34,611 nt of DNA. Source: Verrucomicrobiia bacterium (GTDB lineage: Bacteria > Verrucomicrobiota > Verrucomicrobiia > Verrucomicrobiales > DEV007). Both the position numbers and the translations under genes were made by a program. A model generated the notes under the pieces. The model had not been told where the DNA came from and ran no database searches. It saw only the letters and a list, made by a program, of their open reading frames with translations. The stretch covers positions 1 through 34,611 of the forward strand of contig JAGROY010000242.1 of the NCBI GenBank assembly GCA_020439995.1, in the 5' to 3' direction. Positions within the stretch are counted from its first letter, which is position 1; the number at the start of each line of letters is the position of its first letter. Shown here piece after piece: positions 17,065 to 24,490 of the stretch.

Positions 17065-19374
17065 TTATGGGTTCCGTTCTGTAACACGATAATAGCCGAC
17101 CTTCGTGTCTACCGGGGAAAACCTGAAGAGAGTGGATGTCTCGGTGGCGACAATGGCAATGGTGTTCAGAGGTGTCCACCAGGCCTGGGCAAGGTCTTCC
17201 GAAAACTCGACCATGTAGCCTCTCCCGGGAACGCTCGCCCAGGCAATCTCGATTTCATTGGAAAGCTGAGCCACGTGAAGGATGCGGAACGGGGCCTCGA
17301 TCGCAAGCAATTGGCTGATCATGTTGGATGCCTCAGCTGCGATCTCAAGCGAACCATTGGCAAGGATGTCGACAAATGGATCAATATCAGATGCGTTCAA
17401 TACTCCATCCTGATTGATATCTCCGATGAGCGAGTCGAGCCCCGTCTGCTCCGTAAACATTTCCGGACCAATCAACGCTAGAACGAATGCCTCGATGTCG
17501 GATGTGTTGACGGCACCATCGTCATTCATGTCACCAGGCAAAGGATCGAGAACTGGAACGGCGGAAGCCACTCGAAACCCAATGCTGTCACGAACCAGAG
17601 AGGGCCCCGTATCCGGTCTGATTGCCGCCCCCGAATCGCCTGGTAAATTGCCCCACCCACCGCCGCGAACGCTACGGACTTCTTCACCAAATGCGCCGTC
17701 GACAATCGCCTCGTTCCACTCCCAGACATTCCCGGCAAGGTCAAACACACCATAGTAACTTGTTGTCTGTTCGTAAGCGCCACGCTCAACGAGTCCCCCA
17801 CCCACTGCGGCTAGATTCGCGCTGCTGACTCCGCCTGGAGCGCGTTCTGCGAACGGTTCGGCGTCACTCTGAGTCGGGAATGCCCAATAGTTGTCGTCGT
17901 CAGGTGGGCCTCCTGCTGATGAAGATCGCGGATCGTAGTAGGCCGCCTTGTACCACTCGGCTTCACTCGGAAGGAATACCTTTGCCCCTTCAAGACGGAC
18001 CGGCAAAGGCATCGACATTTCATAAGCACCGGTTTCAGTATCTACCGTTCCCTGGCCATTGTTCATCCAGTTAGCAAACCGCGCCGCAGAAAACCAGCTG
18101 ACAAAATTGACCGGCATATTCCCCCTGTTGGATTTAACCACATACTTCAACCCGGTCGCATGCGTAGGTTCGAACAGAATGCCACCCTGCTCATCGCCTG
18201 CCATTAAGTCGCTGTAGGTATGGTGGAGATTCGTTCCTTCGGGATCGATCGCATTCAGAAACGAGGCATATTGACCATTGGTCACCTCTTCCTGGCCAAT
18301 TCTGTAGATATAGTCGACTGCTCCAAAGTTCTGGACACCTGCAGAAAGTTGATCGCCATCGGCAGGGTCATCGCCATTGCCAGGATCGCCTACCGTGATC
18401 CAGTTCATAGTCAACTGAGGCTCAGCAGTGGTTGCGATGCGAAGTCCCGCCAGCCTGAGATCCGCCCCCAAGCTATAGATCCGTTCAATGAACAGCAATG
18501 AGCTAAACCACGCTCCGCCAGAAATGCCACGGACTGAAACAAAATTGACAGCTTGGCCACCACCACCACTTGAGTAGATTCCTTCATTCCACTCCCTGGC
18601 ATTCCCGATCATGTCAAAGAGTCCATAGTAGCTCATCGTGCTGGTGTAGGCACCAACGTCGGTAATCGCTCCGACCTGTTCGGCATAGTTCGCGCTGTTG
18701 GTTCCTCCCGGGGGCAACTCTGCGATCGGAGGATCGTTGCTCATGGTAGGATAGCCCCACCCGTGCACGTCCCCCGGCGGTCCCCCTTCCGAGGTATCTC
18801 GCGGATCATAATATGCTGCCTTACTCCACTCTCGCTCGCTCGGCAGAAAGAATCTTGCTCCGGGAAGCCTCACCGGATCCTCATACGGTTTCTCGGGATC
18901 CTCACTCGGTATGTGCATATCGTAGGCGCCATACTCCGTGGTGTCCCAATCCTGCGCCCCCGCAGGCTGTCCGTTGTGCAGCCAATTGGCGAATCGCGCT
19001 GCGTCAAACCAGTTGAGCCTCTCCATCGGCTTGGCGTTAAAGCCGTCCTGGACAGTGTAAGAATAGGAACCCGGCGAACCGGTTCGGGTGATTCCGCCTC
19101 CACTGTAAAGATTGTAAGTATCATCAGCGGCAATCGCATTGAGGAACTCAGCGTATTGCTCTTGAGTGACTTCATACTTGGACATGCGATAGGTGTAATT
19201 CACACCCATTGCTCCTGGTTTGCCGATCACTGCCCAGTTGAATTGCACATCTGCTATGGAATTCCCAGCCGAGCAGAGAATGCTTAGAGCGCAGTAGATC
19301 AGTAACTTCAGCCGGACAGAGAAGGTGCTCCGACTCTCTACAGACTTCAATGCGGCAGGTGTTTCAGAATGCAT
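17065..19374 (-). CDS. Secreted protein with two FGE-sulfatase (SUMF1-like) domains, dockerin repeats and a C-terminal beta domain
   Basis: This 769-residue protein has an N-terminal signal peptide (LLIYCALSILCSAG). Two tandem formylglycine-generating-enzyme-like domains follow. The first, at about 45-345, shows YEVTQEQYAEFLNAI, WFDAARFANWLHNGQ, FFLPSEREWSKAAYYDPR, LFDMIGNAREWNEG and GLRIA. The second, at about 350-620, shows EEVTNGQYASFLNAI, SAARFANWMNNGQG, FLPSEAEWYKAAYYDPR, FDLAGNVWEWNE and IGFRVAS. No catalytic cysteine of true sulfatase-activating enzymes is visible near the end of either domain, so a binding role is more likely than catalysis. Two dockerin-like calcium motifs come next (GDMNDDGAVNTSDI, GDINQDGVLNASDI), then a C-terminal FFRL/YMVEFSEDL-type beta domain common in verrucomicrobial secreted proteins. 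It stands alone between a converging DUF1501 gene and the ABC exporter. Function unknown. Confidence 0.88.
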   Translation of the reverse strand: MHSETPAALKSVESRSTFSVRLKLLIYCALSILCSAGNSIADVQFNWAVIGKPGAMGVNYTYRMSKYEVTQEQYAEFLNAIAADDTYNLYSGGGITRTGSPGSYSYTVQDGFNAKPMERLNWFDAARFANWLHNGQPAGAQDWDTTEYGAYDMHIPSEDPEKPYEDPVRLPGARFFLPSEREWSKAAYYDPRDTSEGGPPGDVHGWGYPTMSNDPPIAELPPGGTNSANYAEQVGAITDVGAYTSTMSYYGLFDMIGNAREWNEGIYSSGGGGQAVNFVSVRGISGGAWFSSLLFIERIYSLGADLRLAGLRIATTAEPQLTMNWITVGDPGNGDDPADGDQLSAGVQNFGAVDYIYRIGQEEVTNGQYASFLNAIDPEGTNLHHTYSDLMAGDEQGGILFEPTHATGLKYVVKSNRGNMPVNFVSWFSAARFANWMNNGQGTVDTETGAYEMSMPLPVRLEGAKVFLPSEAEWYKAAYYDPRSSSAGGPPDDDNYWAFPTQSDAEPFAERAPGGVSSANLAAVGGGLVERGAYEQTTSYYGVFDLAGNVWEWNEAIVDGAFGEEVRSVRGGGWGNLPGDSGAAIRPDTGPSLVRDSIGFRVASAVPVLDPLPGDMNDDGAVNTSDIEAFVLALIGPEMFTEQTGLDSLIGDINQDGVLNASDIDPFVDILANGSLEIAAEASNMISQLLAIEAPFRILHVAQLSNEIEIAWASVPGRGYMVEFSEDLAQAWWTPLNTIAIVATETSTLFRFSPVDTKVGYYRVTERNP

Positions 19375-19532
19375 AGTCGGCGTTCCATCCCAGGAGGTGG
19401 AATCCGACCACCTTACAAGACAAATCTACCATCCACTATGTGTTTCTTGCCCGTTAGCGGGCACCGATTGGACGGGCAGACTAGGTGGCGTGCCTACCGA
19501 TCTCAAACACGAGACAACCTGGAGCTTTCAAG

Positions 19533-21272
19533 CTACACCACCGATCCTTCCTCGATTTCCAGAAACGAGGTTCTACACAGCTCAGCGTAGAGGCCGCCGC
19601 GGGCGAGCAGTTCCTCATGCGTGCCCTGCTCGGTCACGCGTCCCCGCTCCAGGACAAAGATGCGGTCGGCATTGCGCACGGTGGAGAGACGGTGGGCGAT
19701 GACAAAGCTGGTGCGATTCACCATCAGGCGTTCGAGGGCTTGCTGAATCAGGCGTTCGGTTTCGGTGTCGACGCTTGCGGTGGCCTCGTCGAGAAGAAGA
19801 ATCGGTGGATTCCGCAGCAGAGCACGCGCGATCGAGATCCTTTGCTTCTCGCCGACGCTGAGCTTCACGCCGCGCTCGCCCACTCGGGTCTCCAGCTTAT
19901 CCGGCATGCGGTCGACAAAATCACCTGCATTGGCAATGCGCAGCGCTTCCCACAGGCGGTCGTCGCTGGCATCGCGGCAGGCGATGCACAAATTCTCGCG
20001 CACCGTGCCATCGAACATGAAACTCTCCTGGGTGACATAGCCGATCGCCGACCGCAGTGCGGATTTTTCCAATGTATGGACCGGCTGACCATCGATGGTG
20101 ATCTGGCCAGCGTCGTATTCGTAGAAGCGTGTCAGCAAATTGATCACAGTCGACTTGCCCGCGCCGGTGGGGCCTACCAGGGCAATGGTTTCGCCGGGTT
20201 TGGCTTCCAGTGAGACGCTGTCCAGAGTGGCTGATTTCTCCGAGTAACCGAAGCTCACATTCTCATAAACTACGTGTCCACCGCGCAACTCCAGCTTCGC
20301 ACCCGTGCCCATGTTCTGTTCCTCGTCGGCATCCAGAATTTCGAACACTCGGTCGGCAGCTGCGCGTCCCGATTGTATCAACTGATTCAACTGATGCAGC
20401 CGGGTTACCGGCTCGTAGAAAAGGGTGAGCAGCAGGATGAATGCTGTCAGTTCTCCCGGAAGCAGCTCCCCCGCCAGACATGCCTGGCCGCCATAACCGA
20501 TCACCAGAATGAAACCCACGGCATTCAGAAAACTCATGCTGGGATTGTAGATCGCCCACGCGCGCATGACTTTCAAAGTAGCCGTGCGCACCTTGCCGCT
20601 GGCACCGTTGAATCTTGCCAGCTCCTCGGATTCCATCGCGTATGCCTTGATCTGCCGGATGCCAGAAATGTTATCCACCACCAGCGAGTTCAGTTCGCCC
20701 GTGGCCTCGCGCGTCAGCTTGTAGCGGCTCCTTGCTGACCGAGTGTAGAGGTAAGCACCCGTGGCGAGAAAAGGAATGGGAATCATGACGATCCACGCCA
20801 GCTTCACGTTGGTCATGAACATCACCGCTCCAACGATGCAGATCTGCAGGACGGCGACCGCGCCCTGCTCGATGCCATCGATCAGCACCCGTTCCATGGA
20901 AGTCACATCTTCGGCCACCCGGGTCATGACTTCGCCACTGTGGCGGTCATCGAACCAGCGCAGCGGCAGCCTCTGGATGCGCCCATACAAGTCGCTGCGA
21001 ATGTCGTAGATCACTTTTTGCTCAAAAGTATTATTCAGGAAAATCCGCGCGGAGTTGAGGAAGTCGCGGGCAAAGTAGGCCGCCAGTGCGATCGCTACCA
21101 GCGGCAGCAGCCGATCGCCTTCTTTGTTCGGGATGACATCATCGAGGATAATCTGGGTCACCTTTGGGAACACGATCACCATGGATGTGCCGGCAATTGC
21201 GCAGAAAAGTGTGGCTACCGCCAGCAGGCGATAGTGGCGGACGTAGGCAAAAACTCTAAAGACGGTCTTCAT
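19533..21272 (-). CDS. ABC exporter, fused permease/ATPase (MsbA-like)
   Basis: This 579-residue half-transporter is of the type that exports lipids, peptides or drugs as a homodimer. The N-terminal membrane domain (about 1-310) contains several hydrophobic helices and the usual coupling region (LPLRWFDDRHSGEVMTRVAED). The ATPase shows Walker A (GPTGAGKST, about residue 365), Q-loop (GYVTQESFMFDGTV), signature LSVGEKQR (a variant of LSGGQ), Walker B (ILLLDEATASVD) and switch histidine (IAHRLS). The ATG at 21272 is preferred. A GTG at 21296 would add eight residues (MGGKSAVS) in front of the family's normal MKTVFRVFAYVRHYR-like beginning. It is divergent from the SanA-like gene. The substrate cannot be told from sequence; lipid A-type flipping is possible but not shown. 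Confidence 0.93.
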   Translation of the reverse strand: MKTVFRVFAYVRHYRLLAVATLFCAIAGTSMVIVFPKVTQIILDDVIPNKEGDRLLPLVAIALAAYFARDFLNSARIFLNNTFEQKVIYDIRSDLYGRIQRLPLRWFDDRHSGEVMTRVAEDVTSMERVLIDGIEQGAVAVLQICIVGAVMFMTNVKLAWIVMIPIPFLATGAYLYTRSARSRYKLTREATGELNSLVVDNISGIRQIKAYAMESEELARFNGASGKVRTATLKVMRAWAIYNPSMSFLNAVGFILVIGYGGQACLAGELLPGELTAFILLLTLFYEPVTRLHQLNQLIQSGRAAADRVFEILDADEEQNMGTGAKLELRGGHVVYENVSFGYSEKSATLDSVSLEAKPGETIALVGPTGAGKSTVINLLTRFYEYDAGQITIDGQPVHTLEKSALRSAIGYVTQESFMFDGTVRENLCIACRDASDDRLWEALRIANAGDFVDRMPDKLETRVGERGVKLSVGEKQRISIARALLRNPPILLLDEATASVDTETERLIQQALERLMVNRTSFVIAHRLSTVRNADRIFVLERGRVTEQGTHEELLARGGLYAELCRTSFLEIEEGSVV

Positions 21273-21389
21273 TGATACCGCACTCTTGCCACCCACTCGC
21301 AGAGAAGCAAACGTTGCATTTCGGAGAATCAGCTTCTATCCTCGCGAACAGTACCTGTCCCGCAGCATTGAGAACGGCAGTGTTTTCAC

Positions 21390-22085
21390 ATGACCGAGCC
21401 CTCCTCCACCAAGTCCCCAGCAGCTCGCTTTTCCCGCCGTAGATGGATCGCCTTCGGCCTGGGAGGCGTGTTGGCGCTTGGGGTGATCTTTTTTGTCGGG
21501 TGCAATGTGTGGATCACCGTGTCGACCTCACGTTTCATCAAGGAATCGGTAGACGATCTTGAGTACAGCGATGTTGGAATCGTGCTCGGCACGTCCCGCA
21601 TGGTCGAGGGAGAGGCCAACCCGCATTTTGACAATCGAATGGCCGCGGCAGCCGCCCTCTATCACAGCAACAAAGTGGGGATTCTGCTGGTGAGCGGCTA
21701 TTTCGACAAGCCTTACTACAACGAGCCAAAAGACATGCGCGAAGCATTGGAAAAACTCGGCGTGCCGCCCGGAGCCATCGCGGAAGATGGGAAGGGGCTG
21801 CGCACGCTCGATTCCGTGGCCCGTGCGAAGCAGCAGTTTCCTTACAAGAACACATTCGTAGTGATTTCCGATGGCTTCCATGTTCCCCGCGCTGTCTTCC
21901 TCGGGCGAAAGCAAGGCCTCAAGATCGCAGCTCTCGCCTCCCGCGAGGTCGGCTACCATTACTCTGCAGGTTCCCGAGTCCGCGAATGCCTGGCCAGAGT
22001 GAAGGCAGTGCTCGACATCTATGTGCTCGGCACAGCGCCGACTGGGCTGGACGAGGTGATTCCGCTTACTGCCGATCAGGATTAG
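21390..22085 (+). CDS. SanA/YdcF-like DUF218 inner-membrane protein
   Basis: This 231-residue protein has one N-terminal membrane helix (about 20-45; WIAFGLGGVLALGVIFFVGC) and a periplasmic DUF218 domain. Conserved stretches are VGIVLGTSRMVEGEANPHF, AAALYHSNKVGILLVSGY, YNEPKDMREALEKLGVPP, RTLDSVARAKQQF and VVISDGFHVPRAVFLGRKQG. The layout matches E. coli SanA, which affects envelope permeability to vancomycin at high temperature; its enzymatic activity is not well defined. The gene ends inside a 4-bp overlap with the converging PEP-CTERM gene. No clear Shine-Dalgarno was seen before 21390. Confidence 0.85.
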   Translation: MTEPSSTKSPAARFSRRRWIAFGLGGVLALGVIFFVGCNVWITVSTSRFIKESVDDLEYSDVGIVLGTSRMVEGEANPHFDNRMAAAAALYHSNKVGILLVSGYFDKPYYNEPKDMREALEKLGVPPGAIAEDGKGLRTLDSVARAKQQFPYKNTFVVISDGFHVPRAVFLGRKQGLKIAALASREVGYHYSAGSRVRECLARVKAVLDIYVLGTAPTGLDEVIPLTADQD

Positions 22086-22831
22086 TGATCGTTGGCAGAG
22101 TGCTCAAGGGCCGGGTATACTGCTTCTCGTCGCCTTGCGAGCAGCGCAGCACCTAGACCCAGACAAAAGAGCATGCCCGCCGTAGGCTCGGGCACTTGAT
22201 TCAACTGCGTCACATTCAGGGAGATCATTCCGGAATTGAATGCCAGAGTTGCGCTTGGCTGGTCGAAATCCTGCAGGCGCAGTTGACCGCCGCCCGCTGC
22301 GAGTTGTTGCGAGAACAGTTGTCCCGCTCCTGTGTCCAGGATCGCCGTCGCAGTCGAGTCACCGAGCTCGAAGTCGAAAAAATCGAACGATCCAAGGTTC
22401 ACTGTGTTGGTGGCGGCATTTGCATTCGGAACAAGGTTGAAGCTGAAGGTATCGCGGAAGGTGTCCCCGGTGAAAAACGTTCCGGTGAATGGCGCGCTGG
22501 TGAACTGGGCGAAAGTAGCAGGAGCCGGATCCCAGTTCCCTGTGTTGCCGCCATCGCGGGTCATCGAGAACGCGATGAGTGCATCACTGAAGGTGCCGGT
22601 GTCAGCGTTAGGATTGACGTCCGCCGTAAGGGCGCTGTCCTCAAGCGACATGGTGAAATCGAAGGTGTCTCCAATCGAAAATGACGGAATGGGGCCAACG
22701 AATGCGATGTCGTCGACCCGAAGTTCTCCAGTAAACTGCAGGACTACTGCGGATGCTGTAGACGCAATCGATAACGCACAGAGCGCTGCAACCGCACTCC
22801 GAAAACCATACATTGATCCTTTAATCTTCAT
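22082..22831 (-). CDS. PEP-CTERM sorted surface protein
   Basis: This 249-residue exported protein has a signal peptide ending ASTASA and a beta-rich middle. It ends with a complete PEP-CTERM signal: VPEPT, a hydrophobic helix (AGMLFCLGLGAALLA) and a basic RRRE tail. Such proteins are processed by an exosortase, not present in this window, and go to the cell surface or matrix. The start at 22831 is supported by an ATGA overlap with the upstream gene's stop codon (22828-22830). A longer start at 22864 would add MDRRRNERNKD inside the upstream gene. It is the last gene of the five-gene surface operon. Its N-terminal half resembles that of the PEP-CTERM part at 27546 (FTGELRVDD.., DTFDFTMSL.. 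versus YQAELSFN.., DTYQINFTL..). Confidence 0.88.
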   Translation of the reverse strand: MKIKGSMYGFRSAVAALCALSIASTASAVVLQFTGELRVDDIAFVGPIPSFSIGDTFDFTMSLEDSALTADVNPNADTGTFSDALIAFSMTRDGGNTGNWDPAPATFAQFTSAPFTGTFFTGDTFRDTFSFNLVPNANAATNTVNLGSFDFFDFELGDSTATAILDTGAGQLFSQQLAAGGGQLRLQDFDQPSATLAFNSGMISLNVTQLNQVPEPTAGMLFCLGLGAALLARRREAVYPALEHSANDH

Positions 22832-24006
22832 ATCTTTGTTTCTTTCATTTCGTCGTCGATCCATTGCGCGTGATGAAAATCACAGATGCGTAACTGGTCG
22901 CCGCGCTGGTTCTTTCCGGGTTCAAATGCAAGGCTCACAGTGACCTTGCTTTCTTCGATTCCCAGCGCCTCCAGTTTTGAGAAGTGGCTGGTCAGGCGCA
23001 TCCCGGCCTGGGAGTTTCGCCAGACATAGCCGTAGCAGGTGCGGCGGTTTTCGCGGTCGTAGAGCTTGAGGCATAGTTCCGCATCCTCGTCAGCATAATC
23101 GAAGTTGTAGTAGTCGCTGGAGGAGGCGAGAACGCGGAAGGTGCGTGGCGTATCGGGTTGCTGCTCGAGAAAGTCGATCCAGTCGGTCTCGCAGTAGCCG
23201 ACCAGTGCTTTCCAGTCGAGCAGGTATTCCCCATTCCTGCGTTCGACCACGTAAGTAAACGATTTGCCATTCACATAGAAGCCGTCGCCCATGAACAACT
23301 GGCGTCCGCCGACGTTCGCCACACCATAGCGGTTGCCAATGTGGCTTACCTGCAGCTCGGGAGTCCGTTTTGCATAGTAGGCCCGCATGACGGGCACCAA
23401 CTCGGCACCGCTTTGCACGAATCGCGACTTCTCCTCGATCTCAGATGTGGCGCAAAAAGCGCGCACCACCTCAGCGATGGATTCGCCCGGATCGAGCGAG
23501 GCATTGCCAGCCATTTCCGAAACTACTGAACCGGAACGGTTGCTCGATTCGGTTGCCGCGACTGCTGCGCCGGCATCGTTGGCGAGGACATTGATATAGA
23601 TCCCGGCGATCATGAGCGCCAGACATCCGAGTATGCCAGCCGCTGCGAAGATGCCGCCATGGTCGCGTTCGATCGCCGCCTCTGCCTCCCAGCTCTTGAT
23701 CCGGCGCACTGACTCCAGTGGCACCAGAACTGGCTCACGCTCTGGCCGCATGCGGCATGTTCGCGCACCCTCGCGTGGACGGTCATCGGAAGCCGTTTGC
23801 GATTGCTGGAGCGCGATCTTTCTGAGGCACTCAGCGATGAGCTGAACTGCCTGCTCTCCTGCAAAGTCGGGACTTGCCGGCCGCTTTGGGTCACTGGGTA
23901 GATCCGCCGCGCCTTTCTGCCGGGCCGGGCGCGGCTGCGGTAAAAGGCGACCGATCGGCGAACCTGAGCGCTGCTCTGACGATGGATGGTTTGACTCGCT
24001 GCTCAT
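22828..24006 (-). CDS. Unrecognised single-pass membrane protein in the surface operon
   Basis: This 392-residue protein matches no family I recognise. Residues 1-110 are polar and rich in Pro, Arg and Ser, probably cytoplasmic. One hydrophobic helix spans about 117-141 (GGIFAAAGILGCLALMIAGIYINVLA in two parts). The remaining 250 residues should be periplasmic, with many aromatic and charged residues (AYYAKRTPELQVSHIGNRYG, YVVERRNGEYLLDWKALVGY, YDRENRRTCYGYVWRNSQAG). It starts 13 bp after the preceding gene's stop and its own stop overlaps the next start (ATGA). It is therefore firmly part of the operon. Topology would suit a membrane anchor or assembly factor for the neighbouring surface proteins, but this is inference from position only. 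Confidence 0.8.
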   Translation of the reverse strand: MSSESNHPSSEQRSGSPIGRLLPQPRPARQKGAADLPSDPKRPASPDFAGEQAVQLIAECLRKIALQQSQTASDDRPREGARTCRMRPEREPVLVPLESVRRIKSWEAEAAIERDHGGIFAAAGILGCLALMIAGIYINVLANDAGAAVAATESSNRSGSVVSEMAGNASLDPGESIAEVVRAFCATSEIEEKSRFVQSGAELVPVMRAYYAKRTPELQVSHIGNRYGVANVGGRQLFMGDGFYVNGKSFTYVVERRNGEYLLDWKALVGYCETDWIDFLEQQPDTPRTFRVLASSSDYYNFDYADEDAELCLKLYDRENRRTCYGYVWRNSQAGMRLTSHFSKLEALGIEESKVTVSLAFEPGKNQRGDQLRICDFHHAQWIDDEMKETKI

Positions 24007-24019
24007 GGTATCATCGGTG

Positions 24020-24490
24020 TCATCGCTTTTGCAGCCGGAAGAAGGTCGGGGAGGCAGGCAGGGCCACCGTTGCGGAGCGCTTCGCTCCGTTCTGAGTCAT
24101 TGGAAAAGTGGATGCCTTCCAGTCGCCTGTCTTGAGTGAACTCGTCGTGCTCAGCACCCATGCATCGTCTGGATCCTTCCAGGTGAGCTTCACAGAAGTT
24201 TTTCCGGATGGTGTGATGGTGAGTTCGGGAGCGCCGGTCGTGGGTATGATTGTTAGAAGGCCTCCCCAATAGCCACCGGACACGGTGTACTTGCCTGAAC
24301 TTGAAACGCCAGATGCATCCGGCTGACCGATGGTGCCAGTCACGGAGTAAGTGCCGCCGCTGCTGGTGCCGCCGCCGGAGTCGATGGTGTACTTTTCGAT
24401 GGCATACTGCTGCGCCTGAGAAGTATTTCCGGCCGCCATTCCGAGGATGCAGATTGCAGCCGTGGTGATGAGTTTAGTGTGCGTCTTCAT
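24020..24490 (-). CDS. Small secreted GTSSGGTYS-type protein with C-terminal beta domain
   Basis: This 156-residue protein has a signal peptide (TTAAICILGMAAGNTSQAQ). It then has the sequence IDSGGGTSSGGTYSVTGTIG and QPDASG..YTVSGGYWGG, a signature seen repeatedly in secreted proteins of Verrucomicrobiota and Planctomycetota. The C-terminal part (LTWKDPDDAWVLSTTSSLKTGDW...FFRLQKR) resembles the beta domain that ends many secreted proteins in the phylum. The ATG at 24490 overlaps the TGA of the upstream S74 gene (ATGA), so translation is probably coupled. Function is not known; a surface-attachment or sorting role is a guess. Confidence 0.8.
   Translation of the reverse strand: MKTHTKLITTAAICILGMAAGNTSQAQQYAIEKYTIDSGGGTSSGGTYSVTGTIGQPDASGVSSSGKYTVSGGYWGGLLTIIPTTGAPELTITPSGKTSVKLTWKDPDDAWVLSTTSSLKTGDWKASTFPMTQNGAKRSATVALPASPTFFRLQKR

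Noticed and set aside
19448..19463. Hairpin TGCCCG-TTAG-CGGGCA as terminator of the ABC exporter gene
   Set aside because: The stem is perfect, but it is about 70 bp past the stop codon and no T-run follows on the minus strand.
22019..22045. TGTGC..GCACA-like inverted repeat in the SanA-like gene
   Set aside because: The arms are 3 bp apart, not 7, and it is inside coding sequence, so it does not match the operator set.
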